Of a DNA stretch of 64,000 bases, positions 53,704-62,060 are shown one piece after another. Source of the stretch: Betaproteobacteria bacterium (lineage in GTDB: Bacteria; Pseudomonadota; Gammaproteobacteria; Burkholderiales; Rhodocyclaceae); assembly GCA_016705475.1 (NCBI GenBank), contig JADIYD010000014.1, forward strand, positions 186,001 to 250,000. Direction: 5' to 3'. The notes under the pieces are model-generated. The model saw nothing but the letters and a program-made list of their open reading frames with translations. It had not been told where the DNA came from and ran no database searches. A program made the position numbers and the translations under genes. Every line of letters starts with the position of its first letter. Position 1 is the stretch's first letter.

Positions 53704-54864
53704 ATGCTTGTCTCAACACACCCGTTCTGGCTGGTCGGCTTTCGGCCCTTCTTCACCCTGGCCTGCCTGGCCGGGATTGTCCTGCCGGTCGCCTGGGGGC
53801 TGGTGTTCAGTGGCGCCATTGAAGCACCTGCAGGCAGCTTCACTTCTGTTCAGTGGCACGCCCACGAAATGTTCTTCGGCTTTGGCTGGGCGGTGCTTGG
53901 CGGCTTCCTGCTGACCTCGACCAAGAACTGGGTCAACATCCGCGGGTACCATGGCCCGGCGCTCATGCTGCTGGCTGCGGCCTGGATCATCGAGCGCATC
54001 GGCATGGCCTTTGGCGGAAGCTGGCCCAAGGTCCTTTTCCTGCTGACCAACAATCTGTTTCTTGGCAGCATCGTCGCCATGCTGCTGTGGACGCTTATCC
54101 GCCATCGCGATACGGACAGTTACCGCGACAACGCCTTTTTCCTGGTCATGTTGCCCGGTTTTCTCATCGCGAAATACCTGATGCTCGAAGGCGGCGAATT
54201 CCCGGCCGGTTACAGCATGGCCATGGCCCTTTTCCGCCTCGCCTTCCTGGTCATGCTCGAAAGAACGCTGACCGGCTTCATGAAGGCCGCCTTCCAGACG
54301 GAGATCCTGCGCCATCGCGCGCTGGACATGGCGATCAAGCTGCTCGGCCTGACCCTGATTCTGGAATTTGCCCTCCCACGGCCGTTGACCGCAGCAATCT
54401 CGCTGTTGCTCGCCACCCTGCTCGCCATCCGCTTTTTCTACTGGAAACCGCAACTCGCCTTCAAGCGTCTCGACATCGGGATCATGTACATCGGCTATCT
54501 GTGCATCCTTGTCCAGCTCCTGGTCGAAGCACTGGGCCACGTCATAAGCTTTGTCTGGGTCGGCTCGGTATCGGTACACCTTTTCAGTTTCGGCGCGATG
54601 GGGCTGGTCATTCCGGGAATGATCATCCGCATCTCCAAGGGCCACACCGGGCGCAAGGTGGTTTTCGATGGCGGCGACAAGCTGCTCCTCGTCATCATGA
54701 TCATCGCCCTCATTGCCCGCGTCGTCGTCCCGCAATTCGCGCCGGCCGCCTATCTCGGCTGGATACATCTGTCGGCGACCTGCTGGGCCGCGGCCTTCGG
54801 CATTCTGGCCGTGCGCTACGTGCCCATCCTCATGCAGGCGCGCATCGACGGCCGCGAGCACTGA
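53704..54864 (+). CDS. nnrS: NnrS family membrane protein
   Basis: 386 residues with about twelve membrane segments. The family start HPFWLVGFRPFFTLACLAGI, WHAHEMFFGFGWAVLGGFLL (with His) and HLFSFGAMGLVIPGMIIRIS with the metal-ligand His are present. NnrS is a heme- and copper-containing membrane protein that protects against nitric oxide stress. It is divergent from the nitronate monooxygenase gene. The end abuts the convergent ABM gene. A copy of the dispersed element lies inside. Confidence 0.92.
   Translation: MLVSTHPFWLVGFRPFFTLACLAGIVLPVAWGLVFSGAIEAPAGSFTSVQWHAHEMFFGFGWAVLGGFLLTSTKNWVNIRGYHGPALMLLAAAWIIERIGMAFGGSWPKVLFLLTNNLFLGSIVAMLLWTLIRHRDTDSYRDNAFFLVMLPGFLIAKYLMLEGGEFPAGYSMAMALFRLAFLVMLERTLTGFMKAAFQTEILRHRALDMAIKLLGLTLILEFALPRPLTAAISLLLATLLAIRFFYWKPQLAFKRLDIGIMYIGYLCILVQLLVEALGHVISFVWVGSVSVHLFSFGAMGLVIPGMIIRISKGHTGRKVVFDGGDKLLLVIMIIALIARVVVPQFAPAAYLGWIHLSATCWAAAFGILAVRYVPILMQARIDGREH
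54362..54394 (-). repeat. Dispersed CTGCGGTCAAC element, copy 20
   Basis: Minus-strand CTGCGGTCAACGGCCGTGGG, weak first tract, then CAAATT. Lies within nnrS. Confidence 0.6.
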
Positions 54865-55170
54865 TCAGAGCACAGCTTCGAAAAACTCCAGCTGCGGCGG
54901 GCCGAGGTAGAAATCACGGGGCGATTGCCCGGCCTGCATGTGCGCCTTGCGAAAAGCATCGGACTGCGTCCAGTCTGCAAAGGCCCGCTCGGATTCCCAG
55001 ACCGCGTGCGAGGCGAACAGCGTGCGCTCTTCGTTCGTGTCGCCACGCAGCAAGTTAAATGAAACGAAGCCCGGCACCTCGCTGAGATAGCTGTTGCGAT
55101 TGCGCCAGTGCGCGACGAAATCGTCCTCCTTGCCGAGGGCGATGCGAAAACGGTTCATGGCGATAAACAT
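54865..55170 (-). CDS. Antibiotic biosynthesis monooxygenase (ABM) family protein
   Basis: 101 residues from ATG 55170 with AGGAG upstream. MFIAMNRFRIALGKEDDFVA, WRNRNSYLSEVPGFVSFNLL, TLFASHAVWESERAFADWTQ and SDAFRKAHMQA are typical of the dimeric ferredoxin-like ABM fold, in the subgroup of heme-degrading HmoB/IsdG-like proteins. The catalytic role is not established. It is convergent with nnrS, and divergent from the TPR-like gene. Confidence 0.85.
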   Translation of the reverse strand: MFIAMNRFRIALGKEDDFVAHWRNRNSYLSEVPGFVSFNLLRGDTNEERTLFASHAVWESERAFADWTQSDAFRKAHMQAGQSPRDFYLGPPQLEFFEAVL

Positions 55171-55244
55171 GAAAACTCCTGTTGTGGAAAATTGCGCATG
55201 CTTGTTGCTTACTCGGGAATATAGCAATCCCGACACCAGCCACC

Positions 55245-55709
55245 ATGAACGCATTCGATAACGACGACAAACTCGACTTTGGCCAACTGCCGCCGGCCGT
55301 CGACCACCTGCTGCAACAAGGCGTTGCCGCCCATTTCACGCATCCCGAACTGGCCGAAAACGCCTTCCTGACCGCGCTGGCCATGGCCCCCGAGGCACTC
55401 CCGGCGCACCGCTGTCTGGTGAAACACTACAACCGCTGTCGGCAATTCGACAAGGCACTAAGCGCCGCCCAAGCCTGGGTCGCTGCGGCGGGAGACCAAG
55501 CTGGGCTGCACGAAAATTGGCTGCTCTGGCAATCCGCCCCCGGCTACGCACTCGCCGCGCTCAAGGGTCTGGCCTTCATCCTTCTGCGCAACGGCCAGCC
55601 GGCAGAAGCGGAAGCCGCCATCGCCCGCGTTCTTGCCATGGACCCCGACGATGGCGTCGGTGGCTCGGTCATTGCCGCCCTGATCGAAGAGACCTTGGTC
55701 ATTTCATAA
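55245..55709 (+). CDS. TPR-like small protein
   Basis: 154 residues from ATG 55245, soluble. Helical repeats resembling tetratricopeptides are seen: AENAFLTALAMAPEALPAHR, KHYNRCRQFDKALSAAQAWV and AFILLRNGQPAEAEAAIARV with ALAMDPDD-like spacing. It probably binds another protein. No specific partner is evident; the NnrS and ABM genes are nearby. Confidence 0.72.
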   Translation: MNAFDNDDKLDFGQLPPAVDHLLQQGVAAHFTHPELAENAFLTALAMAPEALPAHRCLVKHYNRCRQFDKALSAAQAWVAAAGDQAGLHENWLLWQSAPGYALAALKGLAFILLRNGQPAEAEAAIARVLAMDPDDGVGGSVIAALIEETLVIS

Positions 55710-55737
55710 ATAGGGCGTTTTTTCCGGTTGACCGTGG
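55705..55737 (-). repeat. Dispersed element, CCACGGTCAAC subtype, copy 21
   Basis: Minus-strand CCACGGTCAACCGGAAAAAA, identical over this length to copies 22 and 23. It overlaps the stop codon region of the TPR-like gene. Confidence 0.85.
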
Positions 55738-55999
55738 GACTAACCACCTCTAGCGCTTAATTCTGGTTCTTCCGCTATGCGGACACTCAAGCGCCGCAAG
55801 CTATGCATATGGCTTTTTTGATTGCACCGCCAATGCAAGACGCGTAGGGTTACGCCTGTCCGGTTTGGCGAGTTCTTGGCGACGTGAATATCAAAGTAAA
55901 ACTTCAGATCCCCTGCGGCAAGTGCGTTACAGGCTGTCCAGCGTTCCAGCTTATTGGACAGTTTTCCGGATTTGGCGACACTTTTGTCGTCTACTACTA
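55738..55999. other. Gene-free stretch left of the cassette boundary
   Basis: No convincing ORF. It has GCGCTT/AAGCGC inverted arms (about 55754 and 55789), CTGTCCA/TGGACAG arms around 55934-55961 followed by TTTT, and a CGACA/TGTCG hairpin at about 55976-55988. These may be remains of a recombination site or terminators; I cannot assign them. Confidence 0.4.
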
Positions 56000-56006
56000 G
56001 TTAGGC
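56000..56006 (+). other. Cassette left boundary, GTTAGGC core site
   Basis: Matches GTTRRRY, the integron recombination core, 10 bases upstream of the next gene's ATG. No complete attI or attC could be recognised to its left. Confidence 0.5.
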
Positions 56007-56016
56007 CTCAACCACT

Positions 56017-56631
56017 ATGCCGAATATCGACTGGAACGCCATCGGAAGTGTGTCCACGGCACTCGCCTTGGTCGTAGGAGTTGGCACGCTCATCTGGCAG
56101 ATTCGAGCACACAACGCAAACATCAAGCAGGAGCGATCGAAATTTGCTCTGGAATCAGCGCTCGATGCATATGAACATGGTCTCGCACTACTTGAAGATG
56201 GCAACAACAACCGCGTAACCTGGGTCACCGCCGCTCGAATACTTGAAAGAGCAAACGAAATCACGTCCGCGATTTCCTCACCAGTTCATAAGGCCGTCAT
56301 GGAAGTTCAGCGCGAACGCTACAGGATAAGAGCAAGCACCATACTTGGGTATGACGACGCAACCAAAGACGTTTGCTTCTTCCGCGGAGAGCGGACAGAA
56401 AGTTTGGATCACGAGGAACAACGATCCAGCCGTCGCCAACAATTGAGTGAACTGGCCGAATCGTCACTAGCCACGGTCTACGACTTGGCATCTTATCCTC
56501 GTGGGTACGACGATCCGTTACCAAGCGGAGCACTTAGAAACCATATGGGCATCGAAATGCGCTCAGGATTTCCTGGGCTTTTCGAGTTCCTTGCAAGTAA
56601 GCCAGAGCGAAGCGCACAAGATGGGACCTAA
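56017..56631 (+). CDS. Cassette-borne protein of unknown function with one membrane segment
   Basis: 204 residues. One N-terminal membrane segment (IGSVSTALALVVGVGTLIWQ, about 9-28) precedes a charged helical cytoplasmic part (RAHNANIKQERSKFALESAL, ILERANEITSAISSPVHKAV). No family recognised. Base composition is visibly lower in GC than the flanks. The stop codon TAA is inside the R'' part of the attC site, and the start follows a GTTRRRY core, exactly the layout of an integron gene cassette. Confidence 0.7.
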   Translation: MPNIDWNAIGSVSTALALVVGVGTLIWQIRAHNANIKQERSKFALESALDAYEHGLALLEDGNNNRVTWVTAARILERANEITSAISSPVHKAVMEVQRERYRIRASTILGYDDATKDVCFFRGERTESLDHEEQRSSRRQQLSELAESSLATVYDLASYPRGYDDPLPSGALRNHMGIEMRSGFPGLFEFLASKPERSAQDGT

Positions 56632-56712
56632 CCCGGCGCTGAACCTCGCTCCTTTCAGTCGCTGGACGCTGCGTGATGCAGCCGCGCAGCGCCGGTCAGC
56701 TCTACGTTAAAC
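56626..56712 (+). other. Integron attC recombination site
   Basis: R'' ACCTAAC (56626-56632, RYYYAAC), L'' and L' as a perfect 9-base inverted repeat CCGGCGCTG (56633-56641) and CAGCGCCGG (56687-56695), and R' GTTAAAC (56706-56712, GTTRRRY). The central part GCTGCGTGATGCAGC forms an additional hairpin. Length 87 bases. All core elements of a 59-base-element-type site are present. Confidence 0.8.
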
Positions 56713-56746
56713 CTCACCAAAATCCATTCCTCGAAGGAGAACATCC

Positions 56747-57133
56747 ATGAAAAGCAATCCAGTCGGTTGGTTTGAAATTTATGTTCAGGATATGCCCCGT
56801 GCGAAGGTTTTCTACGAAGCGGTGTTCCAGGGCGCACTGGAGGAGTTGAAAAACCCTGACCCCAACAGCTTCACTGACATGGAGATGTGGGCATTCCCCA
56901 TGTCCATGGAGGGCGCTGGGGCTGCTGGGGCTCTGGTGAAGATGGCTGGATGCCCTTCTGGCGGCAGCACGTTGGTCTATTTTTCCTGTGAGGACTGCTC
57001 CGTCGAGGCTGCAAGGGCTGCGACGAACGGTGGAAAAGTTTTCAAGGACAAAATGCCGATTGGTCAATACGGCTTCATTGCGTTGGTTGAGGATACCGAA
57101 GGCAACATGATCGGCCTTCATTCCATGCAATGA
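56747..57133 (+). CDS. VOC (glyoxalase/dioxygenase fold) protein, probable second cassette gene
   Basis: 128 residues with AGGAG before the ATG, starting 34 bases after the attC R' core, as for a cassette gene. VGWFEIYVQDMPRAKVFYEA and GQYGFIALVEDTEGNMIGLH are typical of VOC proteins; the metal-ligand pattern is incomplete. A chromosomal paralogue at 61692-62060 shares the WFEI...RA..FYE and GYIALFVDSEGNRVGLFS blocks. No attC was found after the gene, so the right border is unclear. Confidence 0.82.
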   Translation: MKSNPVGWFEIYVQDMPRAKVFYEAVFQGALEELKNPDPNSFTDMEMWAFPMSMEGAGAAGALVKMAGCPSGGSTLVYFSCEDCSVEAARAATNGGKVFKDKMPIGQYGFIALVEDTEGNMIGLHSMQ

Positions 57134-57200
57134 AAACAGGGCGCCGTGCTCCAGAGGGCGCGTCGCGAGCGGCCCGCCGTTCGCGCTCCGGGGCCGTCTT

Positions 57201-57962
57201 GTGAGACCCGTCTTCCGGCTTCTTTCCTGCGTGCTGCTCTCGCTTTGGCTTGTCAGCGCCTATGCGGCCGGCACGATACGCCCTGGCGAGTATGTGCTGA
57301 CCGGCGACTGGGGCCGCCTGAAAATTTAGCAGCGAGACGGGGGAAAGAACTTCTCCATCGACTCGATCGGGGCTAACTGCCACATGTGCGGTTTGTCGGG
57401 CCGGCTCGTGGGCACAACTGCTGAAACCGTTGAAGAGAATCCAAGCGATGGGGACATGGTTTGCCGCATTCGAATGAACCCCTCTGCCGACGGGCGGCAG
57501 ATCACGGTCGAGTCGTTGACGGATGAGGCTTGTCGGCAATTCTGCGGCATGCGCGCACGCTTCGATGGTGTGTATCGAAAGCCGCAGGGGCGCTGTACCG
57601 GCGCCGGTCAGCGCAATGCCCGCGAGACGTTCATCCGGCACTATCGTGCCAAGCGATTCAATGAAGCGCTAGCGGCGCTACGCCCCGTGCTTGAGCACTG
57701 CAGCGCGTTTCTCAGCTGGATAGAAATTGACCGGGTGCGGAACGATCTTGCGCTCGCCTATTTTCATGCTGGCAATGCCGAGCAATGCGTTGCGACGCTT
57801 CGCAACACCCGGGCGTTTGAGCATGCGGATGAGGCGGCGCTCCGCAGTGGGCTGCCGCCATGTGACTTCGACAACTACCTGCCAACAGCGCAAGCTACCT
57901 GGCACAACATGCGTTTATGTGGTGCCCTGCCACGGTCAACCGGAAAAAACGGCCAAAATTGA
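57201..57962 (+). pseudogene. Exported Cys-containing protein interrupted by an amber codon
   Basis: The frame opens at GTG 57201 with a clear signal peptide (RPVFRLLSCVLLSLWLVSAY ending AYA-AG), reads GTIRPGEYVLTGDWGRLKI, meets TAG at 57327-57329, and continues in the same frame QRDGGKNFSIDSIGANCHMC, GLSGRLVGTT, CRQFCGMRARFDGVYRKP and a TPR-like C-terminal half to 57962. CAG to TAG would explain it. The last codons and the stop come from a copy of the dispersed element (LPRSTGKNGQN). Translation from an internal ATG at 57384 would lack the signal peptide. Function unknown. Confidence 0.7.
57930..57961 (+). repeat. Dispersed element, CCACGGTCAAC subtype, copy 22
   Basis: CCACGGTCAACCGGAAAAAA then CGGCCAAAATT, a full consensus copy that supplies the C-terminus and stop of the gene ending at 57962. 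Confidence 0.9.
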
Positions 57963-57967
57963 AATGA

Positions 57968-59685
57968 TCAGGCAGGCACCTCGGCCGGTAGTTCCGCCTG
58001 ATCCATCGCCCGGAACATCGAGCAGCGCCTGAAAACATCTTCCGTTGGCGGCAGGGCTTTCTGGCTGCAGTATTTCGCCACCAGCTTGGCCAGCCCCTTG
58101 ATGTCGCGGCCGGATGCCTTCGGGAAAATATCGGGCAGTCGGTCGTGCAGTTCCGGCGGCAGGTTCAGGCCGAATTGCGCGGCCATGACGCCCCAGATCT
58201 TCTTGCGGTCGACACGGTCCGGCGGGTAGAAACGGATCAGCGCGATGCAGCGCGAGACGATGGCTTCATCGATGTCGTCGACGCGATTGGTCGTCAGAAA
58301 CAACAGCCCGTTGAAGTACTCCAGCACGCGCAAGAACACGCCGACGACGGCGTTCATCGTGATGTTGTCGTCGCGCTTCTTGATGTACACGTCGGCCTCG
58401 TCGATGAGCATGACCGCCCCCCAGCGCTGGGCGCGGGTCAGCACTTCCTTGAGCGCCGTTTCCATGGCCGCGACGTTGAGGCCGAGCTGGCCGGAATGCA
58501 CGCGGTAAAGCGGCCGGCGGATGATTTCGGAATACACCTCGGCGGTCAGCGTCTTGCCCACCCCGGTGGACCGGCGCACAACACGGTCGTCCCGCCCGAC
58601 TTGCCGGAGACGATGTCGTCCATCAGCACGTCCATCTCGGCGGTCAGGATGTCGATGAGGTCGGTCTGCTCGGGCGGCAGAACCAGCTTGGTCTTGAGCT
58701 CCGGCTGGTAGGCGTAGGGCTGCATGTCATCGACGTGCACCCAGACGTAGTGGTGCAGATCGAGGTGGAACATGAGCATGTAGAAATGCACCGGCAATTC
58801 GGTGAACAGCCCCTTGGCGATGCCGGCCTGAGTCTCCTCGACTTCCGCCTCCTCCTTGCCGGACAGCCGGGAATTGCGCTGCACTCGGCGGACAAACTTG
58901 GCCAGGATGTCGCCGGTCGCATCGAGCGCCAGCACGCGTTCGCCGAGGATGCTTTCGTCGTTGACCAGCCGCGCCGGGCTGCCGGTCGAGGACAGGATGA
59001 TCATGTCCTTGCGCGAATAATCGGTATCGCGGTGCGTCGCCGTCGGGTTCTCGGCGAAGTAGCCGACGCCCGTCCCGGAAAACTGCGCGCCGTACTGCCC
59101 GCGCCAGTCGAAATAGCGCTCGACGCCTTCGTCGTAGCTGGCCAGCAGCGCCGGTGTTTCCTTGACGAAACCACGGGCGGCGAAGACTTCGGGAATCGTT
59201 CTACCGGCAATATCAGGGCCGGAGATACGCAGCGTCGCCGTTGCCAGTCGCGCCTTGGTGTTGGCTTTGAGCTCGACGAAGATCTTGCCGGTTTCTTCTT
59301 CGGAAGGCGGCGTGAAGTCGAGCCGCGTCACCACGTAAGCCAGCGGCTTGCCGGTGATGCCGGCGGAAAACACCCAGCCGCGCGACGAACCTTCGGCCAG
59401 ATAGCGCGCGATGGCCGGCACGGCCATTTCCAGCTCCTCGGCCTCGAAACGCTTGCCGCCTTCGTGCAGCGCCTGGCGCAAGGTGGCGATCTGCGCCGCC
59501 CGCGCCCGCAGCTCACTGTCGCCTGCGGCATAAAGACTTTGCAAGAGGTCGAGTTCGCCATCCTCAAGCTGGTTGAACGAGACCTCGACGCGATTCCCGA
59601 AGCGCAACTGTTCGCGCACGAATTCCAGTCGCGGAAAGGCCTGCATCATCGGTTCGATGTGCCGCCGGTCGATTTGCAGCTTCAT
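57968..59685 (-). pseudogene. AAA+ ATPase interrupted by a frameshift in the Walker A motif
   Basis: From ATG 59685 (GGGAGG six bases upstream) one frame encodes a 370-residue N-terminal part (MKLQIDRRHIEPMMQAFPRL ... TAEMDVLMDDIVSGKSGGTT) that ends VLCAGPPG then WARR-stop at 58546. The next frame continues VGKTLTAEVYSEIIRRPLYR, Walker B AVMLIDEADVYIKKRD, sensor LLFLTTNRVDDIDEAIVSRC and ends at 57968. One G is missing in the run at 58561-58564 (GPPGVGKT needs five). Repaired, it is about 572 residues. No specific role is known. Real mutation or run-length error cannot be told apart. Confidence 0.85.
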
Positions 59686-59737
59686 GGGCTGCCTCCCTGA
59701 GTTGTCCGATAACAAGCACCTAGCCAGTTTCATGCCG

Positions 59738-59769
59738 CCACGGTCAACCGGAAAAAACGACCAAAAATC
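59738..59769 (+). repeat. Dispersed element, CCACGGTCAAC subtype, copy 23
   Basis: CCACGGTCAACCGGAAAAAA then CGACCAAAAATC, between the divergent AAA and rlmF genes. Confidence 0.9.
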
Positions 59770-59849
59770 AAAGCCATGCTGAACGGGCCATTGTCGTGTT
59801 GGCCACACTTTCGTGGGACAATCCCGTCCCCGCTGTAGGAAGGACCACC

Positions 59850-60854
59850 ATGCATCCCCGCAACAAAAATGCCGACGGCTACGATTTCGCCGCCCTGGCC
59901 GCCACCTCGGCGGCGCTCGCCAAGCACATCAAGACCACGCAGGCCGGCACGCCGAGCATCGATTTCGCCAACCCGGCTTCGGTCAAGATGCTCAACCGGG
60001 CGATCCTCATGCATCACTACGGCGTCAAGGGCTGGGACATTCCCGCCGGCTACCTGTGCCCGCCGATCCCCGGCCGTGCCGACTACATCCACAGCGTTGC
60101 CGACCTGCTCGCCACCTGCAACAAAAAGAACATCCCGAGCGGTGCCGGCGTGCGCGTGCTCGACATCGGCACCGGCGCCAACCTCGTTTATCCGCTCATC
60201 GGCCACGCCGAATACGGCTGGTCCTTCCTTGGCGTCGATATCGACGAGGCCGCGCTGGCCAACGCCCAGGCCATTCTCGCCAAGAACCCCGAACTGGATG
60301 GCGAGATCGAACTGCGCCACCAGACCGTCTGGGAAAACATCTACACCGGCCTGCTGCGCTCCGGCGAAGTCTTCGACCTGTCGATCTGCAACCCGCCTTT
60401 CCACAATTCGCCGGATGATGTTCACGCGGTCAGTCAGCGCAAATGGAACAATCTCAACAAGCCGGGCGCCAAGCGCGGCGCTGCCGAGCCGCGCCTCAAT
60501 TTCGGCGGCGGCGGCGCAGAACTGTGGTGCAACGGCGGCGAACGCGCCTTCGTCAAACTGATGATCGAGCAAAGCTGCAACATCCCGAAGCGCGTCATGT
60601 GGTTCACCAGCCTGCTCTCGCAGGGCGACAACCTGCCGCACATTGAATTGGCGCTCAAGAAGGCCAAGGTCGTCGAGTCGCGCATCATCCCGATGGCGCA
60701 AGGCCAGAAGCAAAGCCGCCTGATCGCCTGGAGCTTCTTCGGCAACGGCGAACGCGAGAAATGGCGCAAGGAACACTGGTCATCCGCCCCGGCCTTCGGC
60801 ACCACGGCACCCGATGCGCAACCGGCCTTCCCGGTTAGCGAAAGCGCCGACTAG
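59850..60854 (+). CDS. rlmF: 23S rRNA (adenine1618-N6)-methyltransferase RlmF
   Basis: 334 residues from ATG 59850 with AAGGA upstream. The family start MHPRNKNADGYDFAALAATS, SIDFANPASVKMLNRAILMH, the SAM motif VLDIGTGANLVYPLIG and the catalytic FDLSICNPPFHNSPDD (NPPF) are present, and NFGGGGAELWCNGGERAFV follows. It methylates A1618 of 23S rRNA. It is convergent with the WYL regulator, overlapping by 4 bases. Confidence 0.95.
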   Translation: MHPRNKNADGYDFAALAATSAALAKHIKTTQAGTPSIDFANPASVKMLNRAILMHHYGVKGWDIPAGYLCPPIPGRADYIHSVADLLATCNKKNIPSGAGVRVLDIGTGANLVYPLIGHAEYGWSFLGVDIDEAALANAQAILAKNPELDGEIELRHQTVWENIYTGLLRSGEVFDLSICNPPFHNSPDDVHAVSQRKWNNLNKPGAKRGAAEPRLNFGGGGAELWCNGGERAFVKLMIEQSCNIPKRVMWFTSLLSQGDNLPHIELALKKAKVVESRIIPMAQGQKQSRLIAWSFFGNGEREKWRKEHWSSAPAFGTTAPDAQPAFPVSESAD

Positions 60855-61546
60855 GCTTCGTCCTCACCACGCGCCGTGGCCAGGTAGTCACGCCAGAGAT
60901 GGCCGTAACGGTCGTCGAAATTTTCGGCGAGCAGTTCGGCCGTCTGAATGCGATCAACCCGGAAGGTGCGAAACGACTGGCGCAATTCGCACCATGCGCC
61001 CAACGTCCAGCAATGCCCCCAAAAGACCAGGCCAAGCGGCAATAGCGTGCGCTGCGAAAATTCGCCATCGGCCCGCCGGTAGCTGACAGCCACCTTGCGA
61101 CCGCCCTCCATGCCGGCCCGCAAAAGCGCCATCGGCTCACGCAAAGGCGCCGGCTGCACACAGCCCAGCGCCAGAAAGCGCCGACTCGACGCCCCCACCC
61201 GCTCCTCCAGCGCCCGTGGCAGGACGGCCTCGATGCGCGCCATCGCCTGTTCCGCCGCCTTGCCCAGCGCCGAATCGCCCCAGGCCCGAACCAGCTTGGC
61301 GCCTACTACCAGCGCTTCGAGTTCGTCGCCAGTAAACATCAGCGGCGGCACCTGATAACCACGGCGCAGGCGATAGCCGACGCCAGCCTCGCCATCGATC
61401 GGTGCGCCGGACCTCACCAGATCGGCGATGTCACGGTAAACGGTGCGCTCCGAAACCTCGAGCGCCGCGGCCAGCGCAGCGGCGGTCACGATGCGTCCAT
61501 GGCGCAGCAGCAGGATGATCTGAAAAAGGCGGTCGGCGGGTCGCAT
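60851..61546 (-). CDS. YafY-type HTH/WYL transcriptional regulator
   Basis: 231 residues from ATG 61546 (MRPADRLFQIILLLRHGRIV). The HTH_11 domain has LEVSERTVYRDIADLVRSGA and GVGYRLRRGYQVPPLMFTGD; the WYL-domain region has LLPLGLVFWGHCWTLGAWCE and FRTFRVDRIQ. WYL domains sense ligands, often nucleic acid. It is divergent from a VOC gene, a common pair, with an inverted repeat in between. Confidence 0.9.
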   Translation of the reverse strand: MRPADRLFQIILLLRHGRIVTAAALAAALEVSERTVYRDIADLVRSGAPIDGEAGVGYRLRRGYQVPPLMFTGDELEALVVGAKLVRAWGDSALGKAAEQAMARIEAVLPRALEERVGASSRRFLALGCVQPAPLREPMALLRAGMEGGRKVAVSYRRADGEFSQRTLLPLGLVFWGHCWTLGAWCELRQSFRTFRVDRIQTAELLAENFDDRYGHLWRDYLATARGEDEA

Positions 61547-61609
61547 GGCAGGGGCTGGCTGGATGAGATTCGAGCTTAGCACGTAGCCGTGAGCGGATCG
61601 GCCAGACTC

Positions 61610-61627
61610 CTGACACCACGTTGTCAG
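61610..61627. promoter_or_regulatory. Inverted repeat, candidate operator of the WYL regulator
   Basis: CTGACA-6 bases-TGTCAG, perfect arms, between the divergent regulator and VOC genes. Confidence 0.6.
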
Positions 61628-61691
61628 TAGCCCCGGCCGAGAATGTCTCCATCAACGGCACCTTGCCGCTGAACCACAACAGGAGAAAACC

Positions 61692-62060
61692 ATGAACACC
61701 CCGATCTGCTGGTTCGAAATCCCCACCACCGACCTCGACCGTGCCACCACTTTCTACGAAACAGCCTTCGCCATCGCGCTGCGCCGGGATAGCTGTGGCG
61801 GCCACCCGATGGCGCTGTTCCCCTACGCCGAACCGAACCCCGGCGGCGCGCTGGTCGCCATGCCTGAAATGGCACCGCGTGACAACGGGACGCTGATCTA
61901 CCTGAACGGCGGCGATGATCTGTCCGTCGTCCTCAAACGCGTCCCTGCTGCCGGCGGCAAGGTGGTCATGGAGAAGACCTGCATCGGCGAGGCCATCGGC
62001 TACATCGCGCTGTTCGTCGACAGCGAGGGGAACAGGGTCGGCCTCTTTTCACCGCGCTGA
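61692..62060 (+). CDS. VOC family protein
   Basis: 122 residues. ICWFEIPTTDLDRATTFYET at the start, GTLIYLNGGDDLSVVLKRVP and GYIALFVDSEGNRVGLFSPR form the paired beta-alpha-beta units of the glyoxalase/bleomycin-resistance fold. Metal ligands are not all evident and the substrate is unknown. It is probably controlled by the divergent WYL regulator. AGGAG precedes the ATG. Confidence 0.88.
   Translation: MNTPICWFEIPTTDLDRATTFYETAFAIALRRDSCGGHPMALFPYAEPNPGGALVAMPEMAPRDNGTLIYLNGGDDLSVVLKRVPAAGGKVVMEKTCIGEAIGYIALFVDSEGNRVGLFSPR

Noticed and set aside
55738..55999. A second attC or an attI site left of the cassette
   Set aside because: GACTAAC and GCGCTT/AAGCGC arms are present, but spacing and the paired core site do not fit.
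59796..59849. Earlier start for rlmF
   Set aside because: The extra 18 residues are not conserved, and AAGGA is correctly placed for the ATG at 59850.
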